From contig NC_058064.1 of NCBI RefSeq assembly GCF_020085105.1, forward strand, positions 17,553,823-17,617,822: DNA of 64,000 nt. Reading direction: 5' to 3'. The translations under genes and the position numbers were made by a program. The notes under the pieces were generated by a model. It made no database searches. It was not told where the DNA came from and saw nothing but the letters and a program-made list of their open reading frames with translations. Positions 51,401 to 61,315 of this stretch are shown here, piece by piece (the first letter of the stretch is position 1; the number at the start of each line of letters is the position of its first letter). Source of the DNA: Siniperca chuatsi (taxonomy: Eukaryota; Chordata; Actinopteri; Centrarchiformes; Sinipercidae).

Positions 51401-54400
51401 CCATTTTAAGAAAGTCTTCTTTTTACACGTAATACTAAAGCAATGTAGATCAACGTTTACATAACCAAAAAAATCCCAATGTAAACTTTTCTTTTTTCAT
51501 TATGTCGAAGCACTACATGACTATGACTGCATACGTTTAACTGAAAATTTGCATCATAAAGCTTGCAGGCTTTAACCAGACACAATGCTACATCAATTTA
51601 GTAGTTAGAGCCGCTGTCATTGATTTGAAAAGAAGCTTTTTCTTCATGACTGTCGGCTGTGCTGGAGTAAGTGCTAATGCTTAAAGGTACATTTAAAGAC
51701 AAGTTAAAAGAGTGAATGAGAACCAGTGTTACTCAAGCTGACTCTTTATTCCAGGACTTCAGTCAAGGTAAAACATTATTCTGTATGTTGAGATGTTCAG
51801 AAAGAAATGAGCATTGGTTAGTGGCAGTGGACACTTGTGCGAGTGTGATAAAAACCTACTGACCTGTGTTTCTGATATGGCCACAGTGTGTTTAAAGACG
51901 ATCCATTCCACCGTTTCAGAGCAGGGAGGTGCAGTTAGTGAGCCATTGTAGATGTAATATTTATCTGTGTTATTAGGCAGCAAGGACCGCAAGGTGAAAG
52001 CTTCCATCGACCCGCTCTTACCTGGTAAAAAAAAAGCCCCATCAGTAACAAAATGTCACAACAAACAGCAAATATTTTGTCCCAAGCTGTAAGAGCACCT
52101 GGGACCAAGCATTTAAAAAATGTCTGACTGTATGTTAAGTCTATGATATGCATCATTATATTCATTAAAAGCCAATCAGCAATCTTTTGTAATTTCATCG
52201 TTTAGGAGAATAAAGCAGATTTTTTTGAGCAATAATGTTCTCACACTTGCTGAAACAACACTGCTTGTCTGGTAAAAATATTTTAAATCTATTTTCTATT
52301 AATTTAAATTTATTTTGTCAATGAAATGTACCTACAGTACTAATTCTGTTAATATATAATATTAAAATTTTGAACACTAATGGATAGGACTACATTGTCT
52401 CAGACTCTAATTTATTGTCATTTTGTAGAATTTCTTGATTTACCTTTAAACTCGTTATTTGGTTGCTCTACTAGATTTGATCCCAACTGCAGTTGGTAAC
52501 AAACATTACATTTTGCTTTTCTTTTAGTCAGGGACACCATTGTTCTGCTGCTTTCGCTGGTGATTGAACACAAATATTCTCCTGAACATAAACATGATTT
52601 TGTCTGGTAAAGAGAAAATGAAATACTTATTTAAATTTGTCCCTGGAACCTCTTAATAGTGTGCCACCTTTTTGCTCAGTGTAAAGCAAGTATCACTTCT
52701 CTTACTCCAGGATGGTCAGATGTCAGAGTTTAGGTACAGCTACAGTATAGCAACCCTGGGCTGCTCATACATAAGTGCTACAGCAGAGGTTATCTTTGCC
52801 AAAACGCAGGATTTTAGCTACTTTCTTTGTAGAGGACATGTGTTTATTTTTACACAGAAGTGACCTACCAAACCGGCTGACAGTGTTGATGGCCTCTATA
52901 ACAGGACTGAAGTTCTCGTTGTCTTCCAAGCTGATCTGTGGAAAAGAGCATGAGCTTCTGTTGTGGAATTCATAGACAGGCAAATATACACTTTTATTGT
53001 AATCACTTTGCTTTTAGTTATTTGAGGACAAACAGACTGATCTCTAACTCTGGGGCGCAATCAACAGGTCGACCTACCTCAAAGAGCACAGCCAAGGCAG
53101 CGGTCCTCCCTCCTTCCCTAATAGCATCATCCAGACTTTGGAAGTCATCTGGATCATAACAGTAAATCTGCATCTGAACGAGAGCAAGAAACAGGTAGGT
53201 TAGCTGAACTCAGGCTTCATTGGTAAACAAATGTATGAACAATAAATGTGTTGATGGATAGACAAACAGATGCTGTGTATTTCTGTACCTCCAGAGGGTA
53301 TTTCATCCCATTCAGGCTGTGTTCAGACCCATCTGACGTTGCATTGCAGCGACCCCAGTGAAAGGTGATTCTACCAACACGGAACCTGGAGCTCAGCCCT
53401 CCTCCACTCACAAAAAACTCTCCCTCCACACTGATGGCCACTAAAACACACACATGCACTAAAGTTGAACCTTTATTTAAACCACCCTGTTGTTCCAGAG
53501 CAGAAACGGGAAATGCAAAAAATTTGTTTCATTGAAGTGAAAGGACCAAGGGGCATATGAGGGGCTGTACAAGCCATAATACATTCTGCTCTCATGCACA
53601 TGCAGTCAATGTATACATTACATATAATATATGCATGTAAGAAGAAAATGTATGTATGTCTGAAGAAAACATATGCATGTAAGAGAAGACTGAGTGCATG
53701 TGTGAGACAGACTATAGTGGAAACAGATGGCAGCTAATTTATCGCGCTGTGATTGGCTGAGAAGCTTGAGGTCAGGTCTGAGGGGAGGGGGCGAGGAAAG
53801 CGTGATTTACGTCTGCATACAGAACGCCATTCTTCCTGAATGAGCTGTCCTCTCGTCCGCTCTAAACCTCTGGCATCACCGCAAACCTACGGCAAAGGCT
53901 TCCATGAGTTCACCGGGAACTCTCGAACTGCAAGTAAGTCTGTTTCTCTCTGCCGCTGTTTTCTCACATAGAACCGGGCTGGGTTAAAGTTAACTTTTAA
54001 CTTATGCTGGTCAGACAGAAGCTTGCTGCAGCTAGCGCTAGCCATGTGACAGCTAGCAATCGTCGGGCTCTATGTGAACAAACATAGGCTATATCAAGAT
54101 ATATATGGTATTATGGGATTTATTCAAGAGCGTGTTCTTTCAATTTTAGAGCATGACTTATTGATTTCAGTTCAGATTTTGTAATGCTTTCCCTCAAAAC
54201 CCTGCCTCGCACTCAAATAGCACTTAGATGCTCTGCTTCTGCTCAAACTGCGTGCTTGTACTCAGATATAGTGTTGCTTGCACAGATTTCCTGCGCTCCA
54301 GCTTCAGCCCTTCTCCTTGTGCTCAGGCTGCTGCAAGCAACACTATATCTGAGTGCAAGCACACAGTTTGAGCAGAAGCAGAGCATCTAAGTGCAAGCAG

Positions 54401-56724
54401 GGGCTATTTGAGTGCGAGGGCAGGGTTTTGAGGGAAAGCATTGCAAAATCTGAACTGAAATCAATAAATTGTGCTCTCAAATTAAAAGAACACGCTCTAG
54501 AGTAAAGATAGGAAAATAATCCCATACATATAGTGGAGTAATGGCATCCTAAGCAGAGGATGACGTCACACTCCCACTGTATGTTGTCATCCAAGCTTCT
54601 CTGCATGTTAGTGTATGTGAGTCCCTGCCTGTGAAACTGTTGGCTTTGAGGAGAACGATATAACAGCTGGTTCTTTTCTCATATAACGCGGTGAATTAAG
54701 GGTTTATTTCGACCAAACCAGAGTTGGTGATTGTTGGAACAGTGGAAAGACGAACAAAGACAGTTTTGGTGAGTTTTATTTTGTTTCTGTCCAATTTGAA
54801 TAAAGTTTTTAAGATGATCAGCAAGGTAAAATTATTGTTTTGAGTCTGGGGGGCCGTAGCACCCATTTGTTTTGGTCTGAGATGCTGGTGCTCTAGTGCG
54901 ACATTTAGTGGCAGTGAATGTCGCATACAGCTCCTTTAAACCTGCATTAACTGATTTGTTGGCCACTCAAGCAAACAAAAACAAGTTGTAAACACAAAAT
55001 TAACATAATATAATATTACCATATATATATAGCCGTGTTTCTGGCCACCTGACGGATGTAGGTCCAATATTCACTCTCCTTTTAGCTCTGTTTTGGTCTC
55101 CCCCAACTCCTAAGGGAAATATTTGGCTCTTTAGCTCCACTGTGTTCACCAACTAGTTGCTAACTTTGTCTGTCTGCCTTTTAGTGCTGGGCAGGTAGTG
55201 TATAGTGGGTTTTAGAGCTTCTTTGATGCTGTGTCAACAAACACCACAGATGAGAGCAGTGAGACTGAACCAAAACAGTAAAGTTGCGGGCCACAAAACC
55301 AAAACGATGCTGAAAGAAATAGAGGATAGAGGAACTGCAGTCGGGTGATAATTCTCTCTGATAATTGTACGAGCCACTCTTGTCACATTACATATCCACT
55401 GTGAACCTAAAAATAATAATGAGAGCAGCTAAAAAAATTTTTTAAAAAGGTTTTAATATAAATTATGTGATGATCCTTCTCATATCAAGGCAGACAATAA
55501 AATTTACAATAAAGTCCACTTTACCTCTTGGAGGCACATTTGATGCTCAGTTTACTTTGTTGAAGGATAACTCACAACAGGATATAACATTCAGTTTAGT
55601 GAGACTATGCAGGCCATACATATTTCTCTCATAATATCATGGCAGCTATGCAATATCTGTTTTAATATGCAATTTCCTCTCTGACTTCTGACTATAGAGG
55701 GCACACACACACACACACACACACATGCACACAGACATACACACAGCCCAGGCTGTATTGGAAAGATGGTGTCGATAGCTGAGACAGCTTTCATTTGTTT
55801 ATCAGGCCAGACATCACTCCACATGCTGCCTTTCCTCTCACTCTCTCTTCACATCGTCCTCATTTCTCCCCCCTGCTCTTTCGCTCTCTATATACATTTT
55901 TTCCTCTTGCTCTTTTGTTGCCTCTTTTCAGTTGCTCAGTTTCATCTCTGCCTCTCATCATCGATCTTCCTTCTTTCTCCACATGATCTCTGTACTGCTG
56001 TCCCTCTGGTTGCCTCTCTCTCAATTACTTGGTCTCTCCCTCCATCTCTTTCATTGTCTGACTCTTTCTCCTTTAAATCCTCGCCGCTTCTTTCGCTCAT
56101 TAACCTCTGAGTTATGAATCATTTTCTTCTGCTTCTGGAAAGTTAAGCTTCTTTCCACATCTAGGGATTAAGATGTCATGTTTTACAGCACCAGAATAAT
56201 GTCAAAATCATTTCCATAGATTGAATCTACTACATACTGTATCTTCCTCCTCTGGCTGCTGCTTTAATATGCGCTTGTCTGGGATTGAAAATAGAAAAAA
56301 AAAACCTATATGTTACCCATCAGTACAAGTGAAACAGCTTGTGGTTTGATTCCCTGCAGGATGACATTGCAAACATGGCTTCCACAGCTTGAACTGGACA
56401 TGTAAAAAAGCTATGCTTGGGTAAAGGTTTTGGTTATGGCCAAATTATGCTTGGTATTCTTATGGATTGTTGAGATTTATTTCTCAAATAAGAAAACGAG
56501 GCTCTGCAGGAAAGGTACATAAAGAGGAGGGGACATCAACATACCAGTCTTCCCGTTGTTGTGGATGGTGCTGGACTCTGCTGTCAGTACGTCCCAGCCT
56601 TCGAGCTGTAGATTCTGGTACTGCAGCCTTACTTGGGTAAACGTCTCGTCGATGTCCACAGGAGACTGCCTGGCGCTGTTACAGGACAGGTACTTCTTAC
56701 CCCAGTTGTGCTGGTTCAGGGTAC
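31289..56724 (-). CDS. ptprz1: Receptor-type tyrosine phosphatase zeta (PTPRZ1), 5' end not found
   Basis: Type I membrane phosphatase and chondroitin-sulfate proteoglycan of glia and neural progenitors. Coding exons 5'->3': 56724-56545, 53440-53289, 53173-53078, 52935-52869, 52021-51864, 50783-50633, 47523-47339, 45550-45424, 45302-45250, 44678-44175, 43980-43794, 42842-42615, 41707-40043, 38674-38530, 38435-38344, 38216-38131, 37018-36998, 36035-35939, 35850-35768, 35569-35435, 34593-34462, 34299-34142, 34048-33913, 33748-33602, 33441-33348, 32765-32692, 32571-32443, 32335-32183, 32030-31888, 31786-31651, 31432-31289. With all phases agreeing this gives 5858 nt, about 1951 residues, lacking the signal-peptide exon and the exon before [12 protein letters not shown]. 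Zeta rather than gamma paralogue is supported by the long acidic region and the [10 protein letters not shown]-terminus. Whether it is the a or b teleost copy cannot be told. Confidence 0.93.
31790..31820. repeat. (CA)n microsatellite abutting a ptprz1 D2 exon acceptor
   Basis: On the gene strand (TG)n runs straight into TGTAG|GCTGGG (acceptor AG at 31788-31787), with no C/T tract other than the repeat itself. Confidence 0.9.
31986..32002 (+). promoter_or_regulatory. CTCF-consensus motif inside a ptprz1 D2 exon
   Basis: CCAGCAGGTGGCGCTGT on the plus strand, identical to 2224-2240. It overlaps codons for YSATCWPNP. Functional binding is inferred only from the motif. Confidence 0.35.
33602..36035 (-). 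CDS. ptprz1: ptprz1 phosphatase domain D1 exons (catalytic)
   Basis: Exons 36035-35939 to 33748-33602 encode [90 protein letters not shown] (WPD loop) and the signature [20 protein letters not shown], split between exons at 34142/34048. The catalytic cysteine, WPD aspartate and P-loop arginine are present, so D1 should be active on phosphotyrosine. Confidence 0.95.
33818..33892. repeat. (GT)n microsatellite, about 75 bp
   Basis: Pure GT run in the 163-nt intron between ptprz1 exons 34048-33913 and 33748-33602. It occupies nearly half of the intron. Confidence 0.95.
34700..35205 (-). repeat. Dispersed repeat family A, copy 1 (reverse)
   Basis: Reverse-complement of the sequence shared with 39205-39800 and 54940-55440: GGCCACTTGGAGGCAGCAGA, AGCTCTGTTTTGGTCTCCAC, AGTTGCTAACTGCTCCAC and GGGTGATAATTCTCTGTGGG. 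All three copies lie in ptprz1 introns. No coding capacity and no clear terminal repeats. Confidence 0.7.
36998..37018 (-). CDS. ptprz1: ptprz1 21-nt microexon (IVKESYE)
   Basis: ATTAG|ATTGTCAAAGAATCCTATGAG|GTAAGA gives seven codons, IVKESYE. It lies between SKEFE (exon ending 38131) and [10 protein letters not shown] (exon beginning 36035) and aligns residue for residue with the mammalian TLKEFYQ between TEEFE and EVQSC. Both flanking introns are phase 0, so inclusion or skipping preserves frame. Confidence 0.85.
37108..37133. repeat. (ACAG)n tetranucleotide microsatellite
   Basis: About six GACA/ACAG units in the intron just upstream of the ptprz1 microexon acceptor on the gene strand. Confidence 0.85.
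38131..38674 (-). CDS. ptprz1: ptprz1 transmembrane and juxtamembrane exons
   Basis: Exon 38674-38530 encodes [15 protein letters not shown], then a hydrophobic span [20 protein letters not shown] ending in ILIYWR (stop-transfer). Exon 38435-38344 gives [20 protein letters not shown] and exon 38216-38131 gives [20 protein letters not shown]. The order matches the mammalian receptor exactly. Confidence 0.93.
39205..39800 (+). repeat. Dispersed repeat family A, copy 2
   Basis: Shares TTTTGGCCACTTGGGGACAG, TTCACTCTCCTTTTAGCTCT, CTAGTTGCTAACTTTGTCTG, GTGAGACTGAACCAAAACAG and GGGTGATAGTTCTCTGAGGG with the other copies. Located in the intron before the transmembrane exon of ptprz1. Confidence 0.75.
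40043..44678 (-). CDS. ptprz1: ptprz1 acidic chondroitin-sulfate attachment region (four exons)
   Basis: Exons 44678-44175 (168 codons, Gln/Pro/Thr-rich), 43980-43794, 42842-42615 and the large 41707-40043 (555 codons) encode low-complexity ectodomain rich in Ser, Thr, Asp and Glu. Candidate glycosaminoglycan sites are SG dipeptides in acidic context, such as [11 protein letters not shown] (about 40570-40605) and [10 protein letters not shown] (about 40640-40670), with several N-x-S/T sequons. The big exon is the counterpart of the long mammalian PTPRZ1 exon that is skipped in short receptor isoforms. It begins and ends in phase 1, so skipping would keep frame. Open frames on the opposite strand here are compositional shadows. 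Confidence 0.85.
42296..42322 (+). repeat. (ACC)n trinucleotide repeat
   Basis: About nine ACC units in the intron between ptprz1 exons 42842-42615 and 41707-40043. It is open in one frame as poly-Thr, but there is no evidence that it is translated. Confidence 0.85.
42870..43105. repeat. Degenerate minisatellite of ACATGATGTGAC-like units
   Basis: About 230 bp made of variable 10-14 nt units based on TGACATGATG/ATGTGACGTCACATG. It contains repeated CATG and TGACGTCA-like palindromes. It begins immediately 5' (gene strand) of the acceptor for exon 42842-42615. Confidence 0.65.
43558..43620. repeat. Short repeat fragment (ACTTTATTGATCCC motif)
   Basis: GTTCAGAAATACTTTATTGA followed by TCCCTCGAGGGGAATCT is a motif I recognise at the ends of many dispersed fish repeats. 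Only a fragment is present. Confidence 0.45.
45250..47523 (-). CDS. ptprz1: ptprz1 fibronectin type III domain exons
   Basis: Exons 47523-47339, 45550-45424 and 45302-45250 encode [61 protein letters not shown] and [13 protein letters not shown], matching the single FN3 module of PTPRZ1. The first acceptor is placed at CTAG|CCTGCAGC (47524), which keeps CSSEPE in frame with the preceding exon. An alternative AG lies 6 nt inside. Confidence 0.9.
46860..46965 (+). mobile_element. 3' tail fragment of a non-LTR retrotransposon
   Basis: ATGAAGAGGATGCAGAGGAC, then GCTGTGGCGACCCCTGAAAG, then GGGAACAGCCAAAAGGAAAA with an AAG-rich tail. This is a conserved LINE 3' end seen dispersed in fish genomes. 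The 5' part is absent (5' truncation). Family assignment is uncertain. Confidence 0.5.
49895..50005. repeat. Fragment of the TTAATCGTTTCAGC repeat family
   Basis: Ends TAGTCAATTGTCAAATAAAT then TAATCGTTTCAGCTCTATT, and contains ATTCAATTTAGAATGATATAG. Related to 16630-16930 and 62330-62560. Confidence 0.45.
50633..56724 (-). CDS. ptprz1: ptprz1 carbonic-anhydrase-like domain exons
   Basis: Six exons (56724-56545, 53440-53289, 53173-53078, 52935-52869, 52021-51864, 50783-50633) encode the extracellular alpha-CA fold: [73 protein letters not shown] and [18 protein letters not shown]. The zinc ligands are not conserved. The usual HxH reads TFHWG, and the third-ligand region reads LEMQIYCY. As in other PTPRZ/PTPRG proteins this should be a ligand-binding (contactin) rather than catalytic domain. 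Confidence 0.93.
53740..53939 (+). promoter_or_regulatory. CpG-rich candidate promoter and first exon antisense to ptprz1
   Basis: Inside the ptprz1 intron between exons 56724-56545 and 53440-53289. The plus strand has an inverted CCAAT box (GTGATTGGCTGAG, about 53749), a G-rich box GGGGAGGGGGCG (about 53781) and many CpGs. An ATG at 53840 opens 31 codons ([20 protein letters not shown]...), running without a stop into a consensus donor CAA|GTAAGT at 53934. The local CpG density is well above the flanks. I do not recognise the peptide and found no matching second exon. It could be an antisense lncRNA, an alternative unit, or a chance arrangement. Confidence 0.35.
54100..54536. mobile_element. 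Large palindromic (foldback) element
   Basis: Left arm 54127-54281 and right arm 54333-54500 are near-perfect inverted copies (AGAGCGTGTTCTTTCAATTT; TGATTTCAGTTCAGATTTTG; TCAGATATAGTGTTGCTTGC). A 51-nt loop separates them, and weaker similarity extends to about 54100 and 54536. No coding capacity. It would form a long hairpin in single-stranded DNA or RNA. Confidence 0.8.
54940..55440 (+). repeat. Dispersed repeat family A, copy 3
   Basis: Contains TTGTTGGCCACTCAAGCAAA, TTCACTCTCCTTTTAGCTCT, CTAGTTGCTAACTTTGTCTG, GTGAGACTGAACCAAAACAG and GGGTGATAATTCTCTCTGAT, matching copy 2 along its length. Confidence 0.75.
55693..55728. repeat. (CA)n microsatellite
   Basis: CA run in the second assigned ptprz1 intron, followed at 55820-56100 by a long C/T-rich plus-strand tract. 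Confidence 0.85.
55820..56105 (+). repeat. C/T-rich low-complexity tract
   Basis: About 280 nt of mostly CTCT/TTTC sequence on the plus strand (purine-rich on the ptprz1 strand). The open frames here are compositional and carry no domain. Confidence 0.6.
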
Positions 56725-57181
56725 CTGATATATGAGAGAGAAAGTGGCAGATAAATGAAGAGGCAAACTTGTTCAAGGGCTACTGATCAAAAAATGTCAA
56801 ACTCCCTGAAAACTCGTTATAAAACCTTTTTCTTTTTGATCTGGAAGCTCAGCTGTGTTTGAGAAAAACAGCGGCCCCTTGCTGCTTTGTGACAAAAAGC
56901 AATCAAGAAGATTTCCCTCCCAATTCTGAGGGTGATACTCAGACTGAGAGAGTCTACCAATTACCCAAGTGTCTCAAAATAACTTAAATGCAGTCATATT
57001 TTATGGATGTCGAAATGCTTCACATAGCGCCTTTAATATACCTGTACAGTACATTTAGAAATGTGTGTTGCTGCTTACAAACAGCATGGCAACTGTTAAA
57101 TGAGTACAGCTCTAATGAGGGCAGATGGTCAAACTGTAGGTGAAACACGAGGGGTTGGCCCCAGGTCACACTTCATCCTGT

Positions 57182-57182
<1 letters not shown>

Positions 57183-57226
<44 letters not shown>

Positions 57227-57227
57227 T
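57183..57227. repeat. (GT)n microsatellite
   Basis: GT run of about 45 bp in sequence 5' of the last ptprz1 exon I could assign. Confidence 0.9.
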
Positions 57228-58372
57228 GTGCATTGTTAATGCATGAGTGCATGTCTCATGTTCTGTGTACATTTATTCTGTGAATTGTTTTGGGGGAGAG
57301 TGCCCAGGATGGATTCTGTTTAAACGTATTGATGTGGTGTGGGTGTGTATTTGTGTCTTTTAACAAGGCTGTGCTTTTCACATGAATAATGTAAAAGAAT
57401 ATGAACAGCATGAGGACAAGCAAAATTTGCAGCCAAACATGCAACACAAAAAACCCAATCAAAACAACACAAAAGAAAAAGATTATTTCTTCTATTTCAG
57501 TGCTCATAAGACTCTCATTTAACACAAAGGTCCTGCTAAATATCACAAGCTTTGCCTCAAAGTTGTTGTGAATTGTTTATTTATGAGCGCATGTCTGAAT
57601 TTATAATTGGTGTTTAAAGGACACGCAGTGTGTGTGAATTAATTCATGACTGCATGTCACACTATCTGCATTTACATCTACTAACATGATGTGTGTATGC
57701 TTTTATTGATTATTTTAGAGTATATACAGTACCTTCATTTTGATTTACATGCAGAGTGTGCATGTGCGTAAAATATTAACTCACATGTCCAAGTTACCTG
57801 TGCACACACTGAACTGCTGTATATATATTGCGTGCAAGCATGCACAGCTCCTTGTCTTTGAATGAGTAAATGTGTTAATTTACTGTGCATCCAGTCATCC
57901 GCTCGTAACATTCAGTCATTTCCTCCAGGCACAGTCAGGGAAGTCTCAGAGAGTAAACCTGTCTTATCTGCATTTATTACGCTGACTAATATTTACATAT
58001 TGACTAATAGTTAGAATCATAGTAGAGAAGATTGAAAACCTGACTAAATGATGCAATGTATGAATGTACAAAAAAAAGACCATCATAAAGATTAGGCTAT
58101 ACTACTCAGCAACATAATTAAGAATTTGGTTTGATTTCAGGGGGGGAAAAAAGAAAAAAAAGCTATGCTCATTGCTCAATATTTGAAGAAACAGTTAATA
58201 CATGTCATCATAAGTAAGTCACAGGATAGTTATTTAACAAAACCCTGTGCAGCTGAGTTTTACTTCGATGCACAAGGACCATTCTGTCTAACGCAATGCC
58301 ACACAAATAAATTTGAATAATTGGATAATGGAAATGCATCATTGGACGCTTCGTGTCCAGTGCTTTGTCAAT

Positions 58373-58428
<56 letters not shown>

Positions 58429-58568
58429 AAAGCATACAGTAAAGACAATGGGTCTAATGAGGTCAGAGCAGATGGTTTAACTGTAACTGATCACACATGA
58501 CTTAACAGGTATTGGCTTTACATTCCTTGTTGTGTGTGTTGTGTGTGTGTGTGTGGGTGTGTGAGTGT

Positions 58569-58637
<69 letters not shown>
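58373..58637. repeat. Compound microsatellite: (GT)n then (GT)n-(GA)n
   Basis: A pure GT run (58373-58424), 100 bp of unique sequence, then GT (about 58530-58560) merging into an uninterrupted (GA)n run of about 66 bp (58572-58637). Confidence 0.92.
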
Positions 58638-58638
<1 letters not shown>

Positions 58639-59639
58639 ACTTGTTTCACCCAAGTTCAACTAAATCAATTAGATGTTTGTTGTATTGCTGCCTGGTTTGG
58701 CAGCTACAGTTGAACCTGTGGAAACAGACTGAGGATTATGGTGAAAATGTGAATAGTAGTGAATTCACTGGTTCAGCAACAGCCAGCTGTATTATATTTA
58801 GAGAATTTGTTTACTAGTCACATATGCAATGTGTACGAGTAGTAATTTCCTCCTGTAACACTGTGGCTTCTGTACACAGCTGAAGTGAGGTTCGGTCTGC
58901 TGTTGGGCTGTTTGTCTGATATGAAAATGAAAACGGCACAATTTCAACATTACAGCATGTTAACAATCCTAATGTCAACCATTGGAGGGCATTCACACAA
59001 CAATCAACAACCAAACTGTCATAAGTCATGGCTTATCCAGAAGGTGCACATATAAGACTGCAGTAGGAGTTTTGCTGAGATTATTTTTCTTAGCCACCCA
59101 GAAACCCAAACAACAGACAGACAGGTTACATAGCAACCATAAAATTACACTACACCTAGTCTAGAATTCCAGTAGTCTTGTATAATCCTGCACACAAATA
59201 ACAGATCACACAGACACAACAGAGAGTGAGGAAGAGACGGCAACTGCAGCTGAAATGTAGCTATTGTTAGGTAGCCAAACACAAAGTAAAAATGGAGATG
59301 GGCTACCTTTGTTTGCTGTGAAGAAATGTCTGACTGGAGACACACAAAACTTGATCAGAACCATTTCTAACTTTTTTCAGCCGTTTTGTCAGCTGTCACA
59401 TTTCAACAGTCACCAAATACATTTACAGTACACAGTGGTATTGCCATGTTTACTGCAGCCTCCTGTCAGTTACAGTGTTTTGAAGTCAACCAAAGAGAGC
59501 ACATCTGTTGGCTGTCAACCATGTTGATTTAATTGCATCACTGACCATTACCCGCATTTTAAGTTATTTATACTGATATTGAACATGTTTGATTTTGTTG
59601 GAACGACAGAAGATAGAAGAAACATATGTTAAAGCAATA

Positions 59640-60125
59640 ATTTGGCATTGTGGGAAATAAACTTATTAGCTGTCTTGCAGAGAGTTAGATGAGAGGATTG
59701 ATGCCACTCTCATGTTGTCTGCAAATTGGAGATGTATGCACAGATTCAGTAGTCTGGAGCCAGGCTAGGGGGAAACAGCTAGCCTGGCTCACTCAAAAGT
59801 AAAAACGACACGCTGTGGTTAGACGAGGAGTTACTTGCTATAGTTACTAAATAGTTACTTGTAACTATTTCTTGGTGACTGATGGCCAATGACTTGTCAT
59901 GTCCTAGTAACCAAGAAATAGTTACAGCACACACAACTTGTCATTTTTACATTTTAGTTTGTGAACACTGGAGTGAGCCAGGCTAGCTGTTTCCCACTGC
60001 TTCCAGTCTTTATGCTAAGCTATGCTAATTGACTCCTGGCTCTAACTCCACAGTTAACGCAACGACATAAGAGCGGTATCAATCTTCTCTTCTAACGTTC
60101 AGACAGCTCCTCTCGCTTAAAGGGT
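59640..60125. mobile_element. Foldback repeat with internal palindrome (GCTAAGCTA family)
   Basis: Outer segments GAGAGTTAGATGAGAGGATTG and the reverse of CAATCTTCTCTTCTAACGTTC are inverted, as are GGGGGAAACAGCTAGCCTGG and CCAGGCTAGCTGTTTCCC. The centre has a second palindrome (GTAACTATTTCTTGGT at 59861 and its inverse at about 59909-59925). Related to the insert at 8448-8620. A composite of two nested insertions is possible. Confidence 0.6.
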
Positions 60126-61183
60126 CAGTTCACCCAATATATACATATACAGTAGATGCATATATATATATACACTCATACATACCAGTATTTGCTCAGT
60201 TACCCCTTGTGGTATTAATTGGTATTGATTGTGGTATTGATATTGATTGGCCATACAGAGTTTTAGTTTCATTAGCCAAGGTATACACATACAGTATCTG
60301 CCACTGATACCACTTCAACACGCTAATGCTCGGCATTTTATTATTTTATTAAGAATACAGTGACTGAAGGTGATTGAAGGGGAATGTTGAAATTAAAGAT
60401 CCCAACAAAATTATCATGTCATGTGTGATTTTGGTTCCACTCTTCTGTTGGGTTATTTAGTTTTATATTTGATCACTGTACGTATTATTGAACATCTTGT
60501 CAGTTCCATTGTGACCTACATTTTGTATGAAAGTGCTAGTACTGTACATGTGTGCATATGTGTGTGACTGAGAAATGACAGGGGGTTGTCAGCGTGTCAA
60601 TGACCACATCTGGCCCCTGCAGCCGCATCCGTCAGCATCATAACACACACAAAAACACACACACCGAGTTACTCTTCTGACGTAACGCTACCATGGCAAC
60701 AAGTAGCTTACAGGTTGGAGAAAGGAATATAAAAAAATTCCCTGAAGCTAGACTTTCCTGTCTTAAATATAAATAAATCCATAAACACACACATGCACAC
60801 ACACCCACTGGCATTCACAGACAAGTAGTAAAATTTAGATGATTAAATATGGAAATTACATTTCATATCTCTGAGTACCACTTGCTTTTTCACAGTAGTC
60901 CCAGAATAAAGTCTGCTGATGCTGCCAGTGTACCTATTGTTGTCAAATTCATATGGGAGACTTTTAAAGAGAGTCTGCAATTCAGATAAAAAATCATTAC
61001 TATATTGAAAACTATTTTAAACTAAAAGAACACATCACGTCACAAATATATATCACAAACCAAGATCTATAGGAAGGATAGGAAGATATTTGCTCAATAA
61101 TTTGCTCAAAATCTGTACTCTCATGTTTAGCTGTCTGGGGTTTAATTTATTTATTCATAAAGCGGTCAAGATGAAAATAACCC

Positions 61184-61315
61184 AATTTCCATCCATCCAT
61201 CCATTTTCTACCGCTTGGTCCCCGTTAGGGGGTCGCGGGTGACTGGAGCCTATCCCAGTGACTTCGGGCCTTAGGCAGGGCACACCCTGGACAGTGGCCA
61301 ACTCGTCGCAGATAA
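61184..61315 (+). mobile_element. Short dispersed repeat (CCATCCATTTTCTACCGCTT family)
   Basis: CATCCATCCATTTTCTACCG, then GTTAGGGGGTCGCGGGTGAC, GGAGCCTATCCCAG and GGGCACACCCTGGACAGTGG. This is one of the commonest teleost repeats, which I associate with non-LTR retrotransposon 3' regions. The exact family is not certain. Confidence 0.6.

Noticed and set aside
55766..56117. Overlapping plus-strand frames up to 114 codons in a C/T-rich tract
   Set aside because: Composition-driven Ser/Leu/Phe strings in three frames at once. No start context, domain or splice signals.
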